A stretch of 64,000 nt of DNA, from the NCBI GenBank assembly GCA_038042195.1, contig JBBTET010000068.1, forward strand, positions 1 to 64,000, written 5' to 3'. Under the pieces are notes generated by a model, which ran no database searches, was not told where the DNA came from, and saw only the letters and a list, made by a program, of their open reading frames with translations. The translations under genes and the position numbers were made by a program. This stretch comes from JACRIM01 sp038042195. GTDB taxonomy: Bacteria > Planctomycetota > Phycisphaerae > UBA1845 > UTPLA1. Positions 6,418 to 15,704 of the stretch are shown here, piece by piece (the first letter of the stretch is position 1; every line of letters begins with the position of its first letter).

Positions 6418-9144
6418 ATGAAGTCCAAGCTGACTATTGTGACTATTGTATTCTCGTTTGCGCTGGCATTCACCGGAACGGCCATGCCCGCTATCGCCAA
6501 CACGCTCGAAAACCACCTCGAATCCACAATCATGGCGCTCGAAGGGGCCCCTCAGCAACGCCCGCCAATGCCGCCGATTGTTCCCGGTATCATCTACCCT
6601 TCGCCCCCGGTACCCGCTGACATCACCTACACCGGCCGCAGCCTTTCTCTCAGCCTTACCAATTGGACGCATACCGGCCCGGCCCCCATCGTTAATGGCA
6701 ACACACCCGGCAACTTGCCGACCTCCGGTCGTACCGGCGGCGTCGCGGCACACCCCACGGACCCCAACACCCTTTACATCGCAGCCGTCGGCGGTGGAAT
6801 CTGGAAAACCACGGACGGCGGCACCCTATGGACTCCGCTCACCGACGAGCAAGCCACGCTATGGAGCTATTCGGTTGCCGTTTCAAAGAGCAATCCAGAC
6901 ATCGTCTACGCAGGGACCGGCGAACCTACTAATTCCATCCTGTCGTTCTACGGCCGCGGAGTACTCAAATCGACGGACGCCGGTTCATCTTGGACGCTGA
7001 TGGGCAATAGCGTCTTTGATCGACGCACGGTCGCACGTGTCGTCATTCACCCGACCGATCCGGACACCGTTTATGTAGCCACTGGCGGAGGCGTTAATGG
7101 TTCTGCCGGAGGACGCGGCGTCTGGAAAACTATCGACGGCGGACTCAACTGGACTAACACCACTACGGCGGTCACTGGCGGCTCGTTCGCTGGCGTCTAT
7201 TCCGACTTGCTCATGCACCCGACCGACCCAATGACACTCTATTGTGCCGTCGGGCAATACAGCGGCCAACTTAAGAATGGCGTCTATAAGACCACGAACG
7301 CCGGTGGATCCTGGGCCGCCGCAGGCAATCACCCCGTCGGCTCGGCCAACGGTCGCATCACCATAGCCATATGCAGAGACAATCCACTCGTGCTGTATTC
7401 AATCATCTCTAACCCAGCCACCTCTGGTCTGCTCAAGATGATGAAAACCGTCGACGGCGGGACCATCTGGGCCGAAGTTCTCGGCGTCCCGAACTTCATG
7501 GGCGGCCAGGGTTGGTATGACCAGTGCATTGCCGTCGACCCGGTTAATCCCGACATCGTCTTTGTCGGAGGTCAATCCGGTGCCAACGGCATCCTCAAAT
7601 CTGAAAACGGTGGAACCTCGTGGACCACCATCGAATCGGATGCCACCGGCCAAGGTCCGCATGTGGATTTCCACTACATGTCCTTCGACGCAAGTGGAAG
7701 ACTACTCACCACCAACGACGGCGGCATCTTCCGGCTCGACAATCCAACGCTTGGTAGCCTTGATTGGGTATCTCTCAACGGCAACATCCAGACAACACAA
7801 TTCATCGGCATCGCCATGGACCCAACCAATCTCGACCTGTCTTACGGCGGAAGCCAAGACAACGGTACTGAAAAGTTCACGGGCTTCCTCGGTTGGACGG
7901 CCATTCGCGGCGGTGACGGCGGACATGTCGAGGTTGACCCATCAAATCCACTCATCCTCTATCACACCTTTCAATACCCGCGCACCTCGGGCACATGGGA
8001 ACGCTCCGACAACGGCGGCAGCTCGTGGAGTGTCAAACAAACCGGCATCAACACCTCCGACCCAGGCAACTTCTACGTCCCATTGATCCTTGATCCTTCA
8101 AGCCCGACTCGACTGCTCACGGGTACCAATCGAGTTTACGAGACCATCGACAAGGGCGAGAACTGGGTTCCGCTTAGCACCCCTAGCACTAATGGCTGGG
8201 GCACGGGGAGCGCCATCGATGCCATCGGACTTTCCGCCACCGACACCAACGTCATCTGGGCATGTGCCGGCGGTGCGATCTACTTCACATCCGACCACGG
8301 TGCGAATTGGGCCTTGCGAAACGCAGGCACCTCGGTCGACCATTTCCACGACATCGCCGTCGATCCTACCGATCACCTCACGGCTTACGTCGCGCGCGAT
8401 CGCTTTGGCGTTGCAGGCAAGGTTTTCAAGACCACCAACGCCGGCGTGCTTTGGACCAACATCTCGAGCAATCTCCCCGACATTCCTGCACAGTCCATCA
8501 TCGTCGATCCAAACAACCCCGGCCAAGCCGACGACGTTCTCTACGTTGGCACTGACACCGGCGTCTTTCGTTCGACGAACGGCGGCGCATCATGGACCGT
8601 CCATGCGACCGGCATGCCGAATTGCGCAGTATTCGACCTCGACCTGAACCCAACCACCGGCGTCCTCATGGCTGGTACACACGGGCGCGGTACGTTGCAA
8701 ATCCTCACGCCCACCTCCCCTTCCGTCGCCGCGCTCTCAGATGCCGTGACGCTTTGTGGCTCGGCCTACACCGGTCCCACGCCCTCCGGCTCCGGCTCAC
8801 CGCCGCTCACATGGTCGCTCGTCGCCGGTCCCGGCGGAATGACCATCGACTCCGGTACCGGCATCGTCAGTTGGCCGACCCCGATCCCCTCGCTTACCGA
8901 CTATACCGTCACGATTAAGGCTGAAAATGATGGCGGGGGGTTCGATACCAAGACCTACCTGCTCACCGTTAAGCCCGGCGATTTCAATGGCGACGGTCTG
9001 GCCGACCCGCTTGATCTGCCCGACTTCGTGGACCACCTGCTCGGCGTCTCCAACACGCGTCCCTGCGCCGCCGACGTAAACAATGACACCTTCATCGATG
9101 GTCTCGATGCCCAGGCATGGATCATCTCCAGCGCAACCCCATAA
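6418..9144 (+). CDS. Exported BNR/sortilin-like beta-propeller protein with dockerin-like tail
   Basis: The product is about 908 residues. A signal peptide (MKSKLTIVTIVFSFALAFTG) is followed by many Asp-box units such as IWKTTDGGTLW, VLKSTDAGSSW, GVWKTIDGGLNW and VYKTTNAGGSW, as in VPS10/sortilin and BNR propellers. About residues 780-850 look like an Ig-like putative domain (SGSPPLTWSL, GTGIVSW, YTVTIKA). The last 50 residues, GDFNGDGLADPLDLPDFV and AADVNNDTFIDGLDA, form two calcium-loop repeats like dockerin type I. The protein is likely cell-surface or secreted. The ATG at 6418 has GGAG 6 bases upstream; a GTG at 6406 is in frame but less suited. A strong terminator follows. Confidence 0.85.
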   Translation: MKSKLTIVTIVFSFALAFTGTAMPAIANTLENHLESTIMALEGAPQQRPPMPPIVPGIIYPSPPVPADITYTGRSLSLSLTNWTHTGPAPIVNGNTPGNLPTSGRTGGVAAHPTDPNTLYIAAVGGGIWKTTDGGTLWTPLTDEQATLWSYSVAVSKSNPDIVYAGTGEPTNSILSFYGRGVLKSTDAGSSWTLMGNSVFDRRTVARVVIHPTDPDTVYVATGGGVNGSAGGRGVWKTIDGGLNWTNTTTAVTGGSFAGVYSDLLMHPTDPMTLYCAVGQYSGQLKNGVYKTTNAGGSWAAAGNHPVGSANGRITIAICRDNPLVLYSIISNPATSGLLKMMKTVDGGTIWAEVLGVPNFMGGQGWYDQCIAVDPVNPDIVFVGGQSGANGILKSENGGTSWTTIESDATGQGPHVDFHYMSFDASGRLLTTNDGGIFRLDNPTLGSLDWVSLNGNIQTTQFIGIAMDPTNLDLSYGGSQDNGTEKFTGFLGWTAIRGGDGGHVEVDPSNPLILYHTFQYPRTSGTWERSDNGGSSWSVKQTGINTSDPGNFYVPLILDPSSPTRLLTGTNRVYETIDKGENWVPLSTPSTNGWGTGSAIDAIGLSATDTNVIWACAGGAIYFTSDHGANWALRNAGTSVDHFHDIAVDPTDHLTAYVARDRFGVAGKVFKTTNAGVLWTNISSNLPDIPAQSIIVDPNNPGQADDVLYVGTDTGVFRSTNGGASWTVHATGMPNCAVFDLDLNPTTGVLMAGTHGRGTLQILTPTSPSVAALSDAVTLCGSAYTGPTPSGSGSPPLTWSLVAGPGGMTIDSGTGIVSWPTPIPSLTDYTVTIKAENDGGGFDTKTYLLTVKPGDFNGDGLADPLDLPDFVDHLLGVSNTRPCAADVNNDTFIDGLDAQAWIISSATP

Positions 9145-9171
9145 TCCGAGCTGCATTGCATGATTTTGCCG

Positions 9172-9210
9172 CCGTCTCCCGGGAATAACCCATCCCGGGA
9201 GACGGTTTCT
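9172..9210 (+). terminator. Rho-independent terminator
   Basis: A perfect 13-base stem CCGTCTCCCGGGA/TCCCGGGAGACGG with an 8-base loop is followed by TTTCT. It sits 28 bases after the beta-propeller gene's stop, so it most likely ends that transcript. Confidence 0.85.
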
Positions 9211-9295
9211 ACTTTCGTGTCACTGACCGGCGGGAAACGTCGCCCCTCCACGGCTACCATGCCCCCCGCAGGCCCTGATTGCACGGAGAATCCTC

Positions 9296-9910
9296 ATGCA
9301 ACGCCTTCACAAACCGACATGGCTGGCCCTCGCCTTCCCACTATTCATCCTCTCCGCCGGTGCCTGCCGCGATCAAGCAATGGCCGGCCGACCCACCCCA
9401 GCAACCACACAAGGAGTCAAGCCCGTGACCACGCAAAAAGCCACCTTCGCCGCCGGCTGCTTCTGGGGCGTCGAACTAGAGTTCGCCCAGATGCCCGGCG
9501 TCATCAAAACCACCGTCGGCTACACAGGCGGCAAGACCAAGAGCCCGACCTACAAGGACGTCTGCAACCATGACACCGGCCACGCCGAAGCGGTGTTGAT
9601 TGAGTTCGATCCGGCAAAAATCTCCTACGAGAAACTCGTCGAGGCGTTCTTCGATTTGCACGACCCGACGCAAGTGAACCGCCAAGGTCCCGACGTCGGC
9701 GATCAATATCGCACGGCCATCTTCTTCCATTCGCCAGAGCAAAAGGCGACCGCCGAAGCCGTGAAGGCCCGCCTCACCACCGCGAAAAGGTTCTCGCGTC
9801 CCATCGCCACGCACATCGTCCCCGCCGTCGAGTTCCACGCGGCCGAAGACTACCACCAGCAGTACTTCTCCAAACGCGGCATCACACGAAGCTGTCATGC
9901 AAAGCCGTGA
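9296..9910 (+). CDS. msrA: Peptide methionine sulfoxide reductase MsrA, exported
   Basis: The 204-residue protein begins with a hydrophobic export signal (LALAFPLFILSAGAC) and a low-complexity linker. The MsrA domain starts near residue 48 with AAGCFWGVELEF, where the Cys is the catalytic nucleophile. Downstream are VGYTGGKTKSPTYKDVC, GHAEAVLIEFDP, DPTQVNRQGPDVGDQYRTAIFF and AEDYHQQYF, all family blocks. It reduces methionine-S-sulfoxide in oxidised proteins, here probably in the periplasm or on a membrane. The Cys after the signal (SAGAC) is not a clean lipobox, so soluble export is equally possible. The Cys near the C-terminus (RSCHAKP) could be the resolving residue. GGAG precedes the ATG. 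Confidence 0.92.
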   Translation: MQRLHKPTWLALAFPLFILSAGACRDQAMAGRPTPATTQGVKPVTTQKATFAAGCFWGVELEFAQMPGVIKTTVGYTGGKTKSPTYKDVCNHDTGHAEAVLIEFDPAKISYEKLVEAFFDLHDPTQVNRQGPDVGDQYRTAIFFHSPEQKATAEAVKARLTTAKRFSRPIATHIVPAVEFHAAEDYHQQYFSKRGITRSCHAKP

Positions 9911-9950
9911 ATCAATGATGCATGTGGCCTTGGGCAAAGACGTAGTCGAA

Positions 9951-10607
9951 CTACGGTGTCAATACCGCAGTCGGCCACGTGCTTGGGTCGCACCACCAGT
10001 TCAGGTCATCGCCCACGGTGAGTGATTGATGTCCGAGTTCGGTGTCTTCCAGGATTGCGAAGAGTCCGATGCGCGGATTTTCCACGGGGTCGTAGCCGGA
10101 TAGGATTTGCGCTGGGATGTGGGCTGTGAGGCTGTAACCGCCCTTGACGATCTTTGGCGCAATGAGGATTTCGCCGGGTTTTGCCATTGGTGCATCGGTC
10201 TGGGCGCGTGCCACTGGCGCGCTATCCGCCAGTGGATCGTTTCGACTTTTTCCGCCGCCTGTCGGCAGGAAGTAGAACTGTTGACAGAAGCGCGTGGCGC
10301 GGCGGATGTTTCGCGTGTCGCGCATGTCTGTCATCACGCGCAAACCATCGGAGTTCTTGAATCGCTGCGGGTCGCAGTGGGGCGGTCGACGCTTGCCCGA
10401 TACGCGTGCTCCGATGTACAGACCGGCCTCATCCCACGCGACGAATACGTCGCCAAACGGCTCTTGCCAATCCATCGTACAAAGCGGGGGGAGTTGCCAT
10501 GTCTCGGGCCAGTGGCTTACGTCGCCGTTGATTTGCGGCGGCTTCGCGCAACGATTCAGCGGGAACTCGAACTTGAAGAGATAGCGGTTGGGGATGAGCG
10601 CGGGCAT
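9951..10607 (-). CDS. CBM9/DOMON-like domain protein
   Basis: The 218-residue protein resembles the carbohydrate-binding module 9-like fold: PPQINGDVSHWPETWQLPP near the N-terminus, then VFVAWDEAGLYIGARVSGK, NSDGLRVMTDMRD, and GGYSLTAHIPAQILSGYDP with PRIGLFAILEDTELG. There is no signal peptide, so it may act in the cytosol, or the fold may serve another role. The function is unknown. The first 15 codons, with the start codon, are repeated almost exactly at 12081-12125 on the other side of the PEP-CTERM gene. No neighbour on the same strand is close enough to suggest an operon. Confidence 0.65.
   Translation of the reverse strand: MPALIPNRYLFKFEFPLNRCAKPPQINGDVSHWPETWQLPPLCTMDWQEPFGDVFVAWDEAGLYIGARVSGKRRPPHCDPQRFKNSDGLRVMTDMRDTRNIRRATRFCQQFYFLPTGGGKSRNDPLADSAPVARAQTDAPMAKPGEILIAPKIVKGGYSLTAHIPAQILSGYDPVENPRIGLFAILEDTELGHQSLTVGDDLNWWCDPSTWPTAVLTP
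10563..10607 (+). repeat. Direct repeat, copy 1 (head of CBM9-like gene)
   Basis: This 45-bp stretch covers the first 15 codons of the CBM9-like gene. It matches 12081-12125 in the same orientation at 43 of 45 positions, and weaker similarity continues to TAACG about 17 bases further on. Confidence 0.85.
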
Positions 10608-10867
10608 TGGGGTGGATTTTAACGCCGGTACTCATGAAGTGGTGGAACGGGTGATTACACTTGGCAGTCGATGACTCAGGGTTGTGAATTGGCATCCACC
10701 AGGCGCATAGTTGAAAGTGAAACAAACTAGACAGATGTAAGTCTTGTTGATCGCTGAAGTTAGGACGCCGTTTTTTTTTCGCTTTATGCTGTTTTGCTTG
10801 CTAGAGCACCTTTATTTTAGGTAATATACAGACTAGTAAAGTCTACAGCTAAAGGAGGATCATCACG
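10608..10867 (+). promoter_or_regulatory. Upstream region of PEP-CTERM gene
   Basis: This 260-base region is much more A+T-rich than its surroundings. It contains a long T run near 10770, a small hairpin AGACT-AGTAA-AGTCT and the strong ribosome binding site AAAGGAGGA 8 bases before the ATG at 10868. It probably carries divergent promoters for the PEP-CTERM gene and the CBM9-like gene, but I cannot place them with confidence. Confidence 0.4.
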
Positions 10868-12073
10868 ATGCGCCTGAATCAAGCCCCTCGATTCGCGGCC
10901 CTCTTTTGCGGAATTATTGCCGCGCTGTCTGGTCTGATTTCAACCGCGAGTCTAGCCGATCCGCCTGCTCAGTTCATGGGTTTGGGAGATTTGGCGGGAG
11001 GAGTCTTTTCGAGCAGTGCCGCGGGCGTCTCGGCTGATGGGCTGACCGTTGTTGGAACATCGACGGGCACCAATACTGCGATGCCACCGTTCCCTCCGAC
11101 AGCACCACTCGCTTTCAAATGGCAGAGCGGAACTATGTCGGCAATGGGTTTTGGCGCGTGTTCTTACGCGAGCGCGACGTCGTCAAACGGCAATGCGGTT
11201 GTCGGAGGCGCAGATTTCAATTGCGGCGGAGCGGAATCCTACGGATTGTATGCTGCAGGCGGAGGGTTTGGTGGAACATTTGATGCTGGCGAATACAACG
11301 GAGTAAATGCCGTATCAGGAGATGGTCTCGTCATGGCCGGTCATTCCGACTTCGACATTTTTGGCAGCACTCCCAGAAAAGCGGCTCGAGGTGTCTTTAC
11401 GGCTCCGAGTACGATTACCGTTCAGAACCTAGGAACCCTGCCTGGTGGAAACTCTTCCGAGGCGTTCGGCATCTCACTTGATGGCTCCACCATTGTTGGC
11501 GGGAGTCGGGCCACTGGTACTGGAACAGCGTTTCGAGCATTTCGCTGGAAACAATCGGAGGGCATGATCAGCCTCGACCCCGGAGCGGCCTTTACGTCCA
11601 GCCAAGCTAATGCCGTCTCGTCCACCGGCGAAGTCGTCGTGGGAGAACGAACCAGCGGCTCAGGGACCGAAGCATTCCTATGGACTGAACTCGGCGGCAT
11701 GACAGGCTTGGGCGATCTTATTGGCGGCTCGCTCGCAAGCCGGGCAAATGCCATTGACGGTTATGGGTGGTCCATCGTTGGCGTGGGAAATACCGCAGCC
11801 GGCGATCGAGCATTCGTTTGGGATCCAATCTACGGCGTGAGGGAGCTTTCGACGATTCTAAGCTTACTTGGTGCCGACCTGACCGGCTGGACGCTTTCGA
11901 CTGCAACGGGGATTTCCTATGACGGCTTAGTCATTGTCGGCACGGGCATCAATCCGTTAGGGCAGACGGAGGCATGGCGTGCTGTCCTGCCAGAGCCTGC
12001 GACGGCGCTGCCGCTTCTTATGATGCTCGCGTTTGTGCGACGTCGTCGATTCCCGGCGACGTATCGCAATTAG
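10868..12073 (+). CDS. PEP-CTERM exported protein with HAF-type repeats
   Basis: The 401-residue protein has a signal peptide (ALFCGIIAALSGLISTASLA) and a body made of HAF-type repeats: LGDLAGGVFSSSAAGVSADG, LGTLPGGNSSEAFGISLDGS, LGDLIGGSLASRANAIDGYG, with VVG/IVGxS strands between. The C-terminus is LPEPATALPLLMMLAFVRRRR, a PEP motif, membrane helix and Arg cluster. That is the PEP-CTERM sorting signal cut by exosortase. The protein is probably exported and attached or released at the cell surface. Base composition is lower in G+C than its neighbours, and the gene sits between two copies of a 45-bp repeat, which suggests late insertion. Confidence 0.88.
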   Translation: MRLNQAPRFAALFCGIIAALSGLISTASLADPPAQFMGLGDLAGGVFSSSAAGVSADGLTVVGTSTGTNTAMPPFPPTAPLAFKWQSGTMSAMGFGACSYASATSSNGNAVVGGADFNCGGAESYGLYAAGGGFGGTFDAGEYNGVNAVSGDGLVMAGHSDFDIFGSTPRKAARGVFTAPSTITVQNLGTLPGGNSSEAFGISLDGSTIVGGSRATGTGTAFRAFRWKQSEGMISLDPGAAFTSSQANAVSSTGEVVVGERTSGSGTEAFLWTELGGMTGLGDLIGGSLASRANAIDGYGWSIVGVGNTAAGDRAFVWDPIYGVRELSTILSLLGADLTGWTLSTATGISYDGLVIVGTGINPLGQTEAWRAVLPEPATALPLLMMLAFVRRRRFPATYRN

Positions 12074-12080
12074 CCATTGT

Positions 12081-12125
12081 GAACTCAAACGTGAAGAGAT
12101 AGCGGTTGGGGATGAGCGCGGGCAT
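12081..12125 (+). repeat. Direct repeat, copy 2
   Basis: The second copy of the 45-bp repeat. Read on the minus strand it encodes MPALIPNRYLFTFEF, the head of the CBM9-like protein, and then departs. It is therefore a 5' gene fragment and not a complete gene. Confidence 0.8.
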
Positions 12126-12150
12126 GGACTGGAATTGTAACGATTCCTGT

Positions 12151-13374
12151 TTAATCGTGACGCAGCGCCTCGATCGGGTTCAACGCTGCTGCTCTCCGCG
12201 CGGGTAGTAAGCCGAAGAGCACGCCCACGCCGGCGCTGAAGAGAAACGCAAGGAGCACGATCCAGATCGACATCATTGGTTTCACGCCGATGGAATTGGC
12301 GATGGCCGCTGCGCCGACCACGCCGATGAAGATGCCGACGCCGCCGCCGGCGCTGGAGATGACGCCGGCTTCGACGAGGAATTGGCGGTTGATCGCTTTG
12401 GTTGATGCGCCAATGGCCATGCGGATGCCGATCTCTCGCGTCCGCTCGGTCACGGCGACGAGCATGATGTTCATGATGCCCACGCCGCCGACCGCGAGGC
12501 TTACCAGCGCGAGGAAGAACATGAGTAGCGTCATTTGATTGCTGATCGTCCGCGCTTGTTCTTCTTTTTCCTTGAGAGTTGTCACCTTGAAGTCGTCGCC
12601 ATCGCCTTCGGCGATTTTGTGGCGTTGGCGAAGCAGGTCCACGATTTGACCGACGGCCCGTTCCACATCGCCATCGCTGACGGCGGAGCAGAGGATTACG
12701 GCCGGTTCCTTCTGGCCCATGATGTCGCGGAGAAGAATGGGCAGCGGCACGAGAATGACGTTGTCTTCATCCAGGCCGAGCGGGTTGAAACCCTTCGGGT
12801 CGAGAATGCCGACGACCTTCAGCGACACGCGCCCGACGCGCACCGTCTGATTGAGCGGGCTGCGGTCGCCGAACAGTTCACGGAGAGCGGTCTGCCCGAT
12901 CAGGCACACGCGCCGCGCTGCGACGATGTCGAACGGCTCAAAGTCGCGCCCATCGGAGACGCCCCAGTTGCGAATCGTGGTGTAGGTGTGGCCCACGCCG
13001 TTGATGTCCACAACGGCGTTGGCCGTGTCGCTGACGAATTGGACCTTGTCGCCGTGGGTTGGGCTGGTGGTTGAGACGGCGTCACACTCGGCGGCGATGG
13101 CGTCGGAATCGGAGCGCGTGAGGCTGCTGGTGTGCAGGCCGGCGGCGGCGTTCTTGCCCTTCTTATTTTCCTGATTGATGACGAGGATCATGTTTCGCCC
13201 GGCCTTGCGAATGTCGCCGATGAGCGAATCCTTCACGCCTTGCACGACGCTGATGCAGATGATGACGACCGACACGCCCATGATCATGCCCATCATGGTG
13301 AGGAAGCTGCGCAGCTTGTGCCGCCACAACTCGCGTAGGCCCATCTTGAAGCATTCGATCCAGAGGGCAAACAT
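12151..13374 (-). CDS. MacB-like ABC transporter permease
   Basis: The 407-residue protein begins FKMGLRELWRHKLRSFLTMMGMIMGVSVVI, the typical cytoplasmic helix and first membrane span of MacB/FtsX permeases. A large periplasmic domain of about 200 residues follows. Three C-terminal spans include SLAVGGVGIMNIMLVAVTERTREIGIRMAIGA, the FtsX hallmark. It ends with LLPARRAAALNPIEALRHD, the usual closing motif. Together with the ATPase two bases upstream and the adaptor, it forms a tripartite exporter of the MacAB or lipoprotein/antimicrobial-peptide type. It lacks the fused ATPase that MacB itself has. Confidence 0.9.
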   Translation of the reverse strand: MFALWIECFKMGLRELWRHKLRSFLTMMGMIMGVSVVIICISVVQGVKDSLIGDIRKAGRNMILVINQENKKGKNAAAGLHTSSLTRSDSDAIAAECDAVSTTSPTHGDKVQFVSDTANAVVDINGVGHTYTTIRNWGVSDGRDFEPFDIVAARRVCLIGQTALRELFGDRSPLNQTVRVGRVSLKVVGILDPKGFNPLGLDEDNVILVPLPILLRDIMGQKEPAVILCSAVSDGDVERAVGQIVDLLRQRHKIAEGDGDDFKVTTLKEKEEQARTISNQMTLLMFFLALVSLAVGGVGIMNIMLVAVTERTREIGIRMAIGASTKAINRQFLVEAGVISSAGGGVGIFIGVVGAAAIANSIGVKPMMSIWIVLLAFLFSAGVGVLFGLLPARRAAALNPIEALRHD

Positions 13375-13376
13375 CG

Positions 13377-14165
13377 CTATGCGGCCCCCAGGGTGAGTGC
13401 GCGAACGTCCGGCACCGGCGGCCCGCCGCGGCGCGGGGTGGCCTGATCAGCGATGATGATTCCGTCGCGAAGGATGATGACCCGCTCGGAGAACTCGGCG
13501 ATGCCGGGGTCGTGGGTCACGATGATGACGGTGCGTTTCTCAACCTCGTGCAGGTGCGTGAGGATGCGCATGATCTCGCGCGTTGTGTGGGTGTCGAGGT
13601 TGCCGGTCGGCTCATCAGCGAGCAGGACCGGCGGGTTATTCACTAGAGATCGGGCGATGGCGACGCGCTGTTGTTGACCGCCGGAGAGTTGCGACGGCAA
13701 ATGGTGTGTTCGGTCGGCGAGGTCCACTTTGGAGAGGGCCGACATGGCTGCTTCGCGCCGCAGGGCCGCGGGTCGACCGGCATAGACCATCGGCAGCTCG
13801 ACATTTTCCAACGCCGTGCTCCGCGCCAGCAGGTTGAAGTTCTGAAAGATAAAGCCGATGTAGGTGTTTCGCAGTTGGGCGAGCTGGTCACGGGTCATCT
13901 TGCTGCTGGCGTTGCCGGCGAGTTCGTAGACGCCCTGTGTGGGGACATCGAGCGCGCCGAGGATGTTGAGCAGGGTGGATTTGCCAGAGCCGCTGGCACC
14001 CATGATGGCGATGAATTGGCCTTCGGGGATGTCGACGTTCAAGCCGCGCAGGGCGTGGACGGCGGTGCCGCCGGTGTCGTAGGTTTTGTGCAACTCGCGC
14101 AGCCGAATGACGACGGGGATGCCCGGGTCTGCGACGGTGGAGATGATCGTGGCTGGGTCGGACAT
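13377..14165 (-). CDS. ABC transporter ATP-binding protein (MacB/LolD type)
   Basis: The 262-residue ATPase has Walker A GASGSGKST, a Q-loop in FIFQNFNLLARST, the signature LSGGQQQR, Walker B VLLADEPTGNLD and the H-loop VTHDP. The LolD/MacB subgroup is marked by NFNLL and by DEPTGNLD. It powers the permease encoded two bases downstream. The ATG at 14165 was chosen because it gives MSDPATIIS, starts just after the adaptor's stop with 8 bases between, and the longer frame would run antiparallel within the adaptor's C-terminus. Confidence 0.92.
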   Translation of the reverse strand: MSDPATIISTVADPGIPVVIRLRELHKTYDTGGTAVHALRGLNVDIPEGQFIAIMGASGSGKSTLLNILGALDVPTQGVYELAGNASSKMTRDQLAQLRNTYIGFIFQNFNLLARSTALENVELPMVYAGRPAALRREAAMSALSKVDLADRTHHLPSQLSGGQQQRVAIARSLVNNPPVLLADEPTGNLDTHTTREIMRILTHLHEVEKRTVIIVTHDPGIAEFSERVIILRDGIIIADQATPRRGGPPVPDVRALTLGAA

Positions 14166-14173
14166 GAACCGTC

Positions 14174-15589
14174 TTATAGATTCCGGTTGTTGGGGTCGGC
14201 TAGCTTGATGGCGTCTATGAAGCCGGACCCGCCGGAGGATTTCTCGATGTACTTTCGCACGAACACGTCGCCGACCTTGGCACCGGCAAGGACTTCGGTG
14301 TTCACGTTGTCGGTGATACCGATCCAGAGCATAACGGCCTTCCATCGGTGGGCGGTGCGGTCGAATTGCCAGACAATCGTCTCGTTGCAGTACGCGGCGG
14401 GTTGACCATTCGCGTCCGACGTGGGACGGGGCGGCCCGGACTCACGGGCCTTGTTGGCGAGTGCCTGCCGCTCCTCGGCAGTGATCGGTGGCTTGAATCG
14501 GAGGATCGCATTTGGAATCTGTGGGACGCTGGCCTTCACGACGCACTCGATGACGACGTTCACGGACAGTCCGGGTAACAGGATTCCGTCGGGGTTTTGC
14601 ACTTCAAAGATGACGGTGTAGGTGACGACGTTGTTGACGATGTCGGGTTGGCTGCGTTTTTCGAGAATCTTCCCCTCGAAGGCGCGGGCTTGCCGGGCTT
14701 CGAGCGTGAAGCGAGCCGACTGGCCCTTCTCGATGTGGCTGATGTCGGACTCGCCGATCTTGGCGTTGACGCGCATGGTGGTGAGGCTGGGGGCGAGGAG
14801 AAAGAGGATCGGCGTCTGAAAGGTGGCGTTGACTGTCTGGCCCACGTCCATGAACCGTCGGAGCACGACGCCGTCGATGGGGGAACGGATGACGCATCGA
14901 TCCACGCGGGTCGCCGTGAACTCCATGCGGGCGCTGGCCAACTGTAAGGCGGCGTCAGCCTGGGCGATGGCCTGTGTGGCACGATCGACGCGAATTTTCT
15001 CATTGTTGAGCGCGAGTTGATGCGACGCCTTCGCCGTGATGAGCATGGCCTCCGACCGCATCAAGGTTGCCTTGGTGGCGATCCACTCGGCCTCGGGGGC
15101 GTTCTGGTTTTTATATAGATCATCGACTCGTCCCCAGTTGAACTTCGCGCTGACGAGGGCCGCTTCGGCTTCGTCTTTTTGTCCCAGGGCCTGCTGTGTA
15201 TACACCGGAAGATTTGCCACTAGTTCGTCATGGGCCAACTTGGCATCGGTGAGGGCGCTCTGGGCTTTCAGGAGATCGGCCTTCGACTGTTCATGCTCGG
15301 TTCGAGACAATTCGGGGTCGATCCGGGCGATGACCTGCCCTTTGGAGACTGGCTGGTCGTTGTCGACCGCCATTTCGATGATTCGGCCGGTGACTTCGCA
15401 GCCGACCTCGACCCGGGCCAACGGCTCCACCGTGCCGCTGGTCTCCACGGACATGGTGAGAGGGCGGGATTCGACGGTGGCCGTCGTCAGGTCATAGTCG
15501 GAATCACGGCCGCGAAGCAGCTTGACGCCGACCACGCCTCCAACGACGAGTATCAATAGGAGTCCGATTAACGACTTTCGCATGAACAT
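14174..15589 (-). CDS. MacA/HlyD-type efflux adaptor protein
   Basis: The 471-residue protein starts with one membrane anchor (SLIGLLLILVVGGVVGV). The lipoyl-like halves are VEVGCEVTGRIIEMAVDNDQPVSKGQVIARID near residue 70 and RCVIRSPIDGVVLRRFMDVGQTV near 250, with a long alpha-helical hairpin between. A beta-barrel segment and a C-terminal extension follow. It links the inner membrane pump to an outer membrane channel. It is the first gene of the minus-strand operon adaptor, ATPase, permease. The M at 15589 (MFMRKSLIG) was chosen since the longer reading is Arg/Pro-rich and unlike a signal. No TolC-like gene lies nearby. Confidence 0.9.
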   Translation of the reverse strand: MFMRKSLIGLLLILVVGGVVGVKLLRGRDSDYDLTTATVESRPLTMSVETSGTVEPLARVEVGCEVTGRIIEMAVDNDQPVSKGQVIARIDPELSRTEHEQSKADLLKAQSALTDAKLAHDELVANLPVYTQQALGQKDEAEAALVSAKFNWGRVDDLYKNQNAPEAEWIATKATLMRSEAMLITAKASHQLALNNEKIRVDRATQAIAQADAALQLASARMEFTATRVDRCVIRSPIDGVVLRRFMDVGQTVNATFQTPILFLLAPSLTTMRVNAKIGESDISHIEKGQSARFTLEARQARAFEGKILEKRSQPDIVNNVVTYTVIFEVQNPDGILLPGLSVNVVIECVVKASVPQIPNAILRFKPPITAEERQALANKARESGPPRPTSDANGQPAAYCNETIVWQFDRTAHRWKAVMLWIGITDNVNTEVLAGAKVGDVFVRKYIEKSSGGSGFIDAIKLADPNNRNL

Positions 15590-15704
15590 GCTCGATGCTT
15601 CATTCCGGCGGCGAGGGAGATATGGTAGTGGCAGGGGGGTCGGCTGCCAATGCAATGCCCGCCTGCCCAGGAAGCGTCGATTCACGGTGTGTTAGAATGC
15701 CGCC
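15590..15704. promoter_or_regulatory. Divergent intergenic region
   Basis: These 115 bases separate the start of the exporter operon (minus) from the start of MutS2 (plus), so both promoters should lie here. I see no consensus elements that I would trust. Confidence 0.35.
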
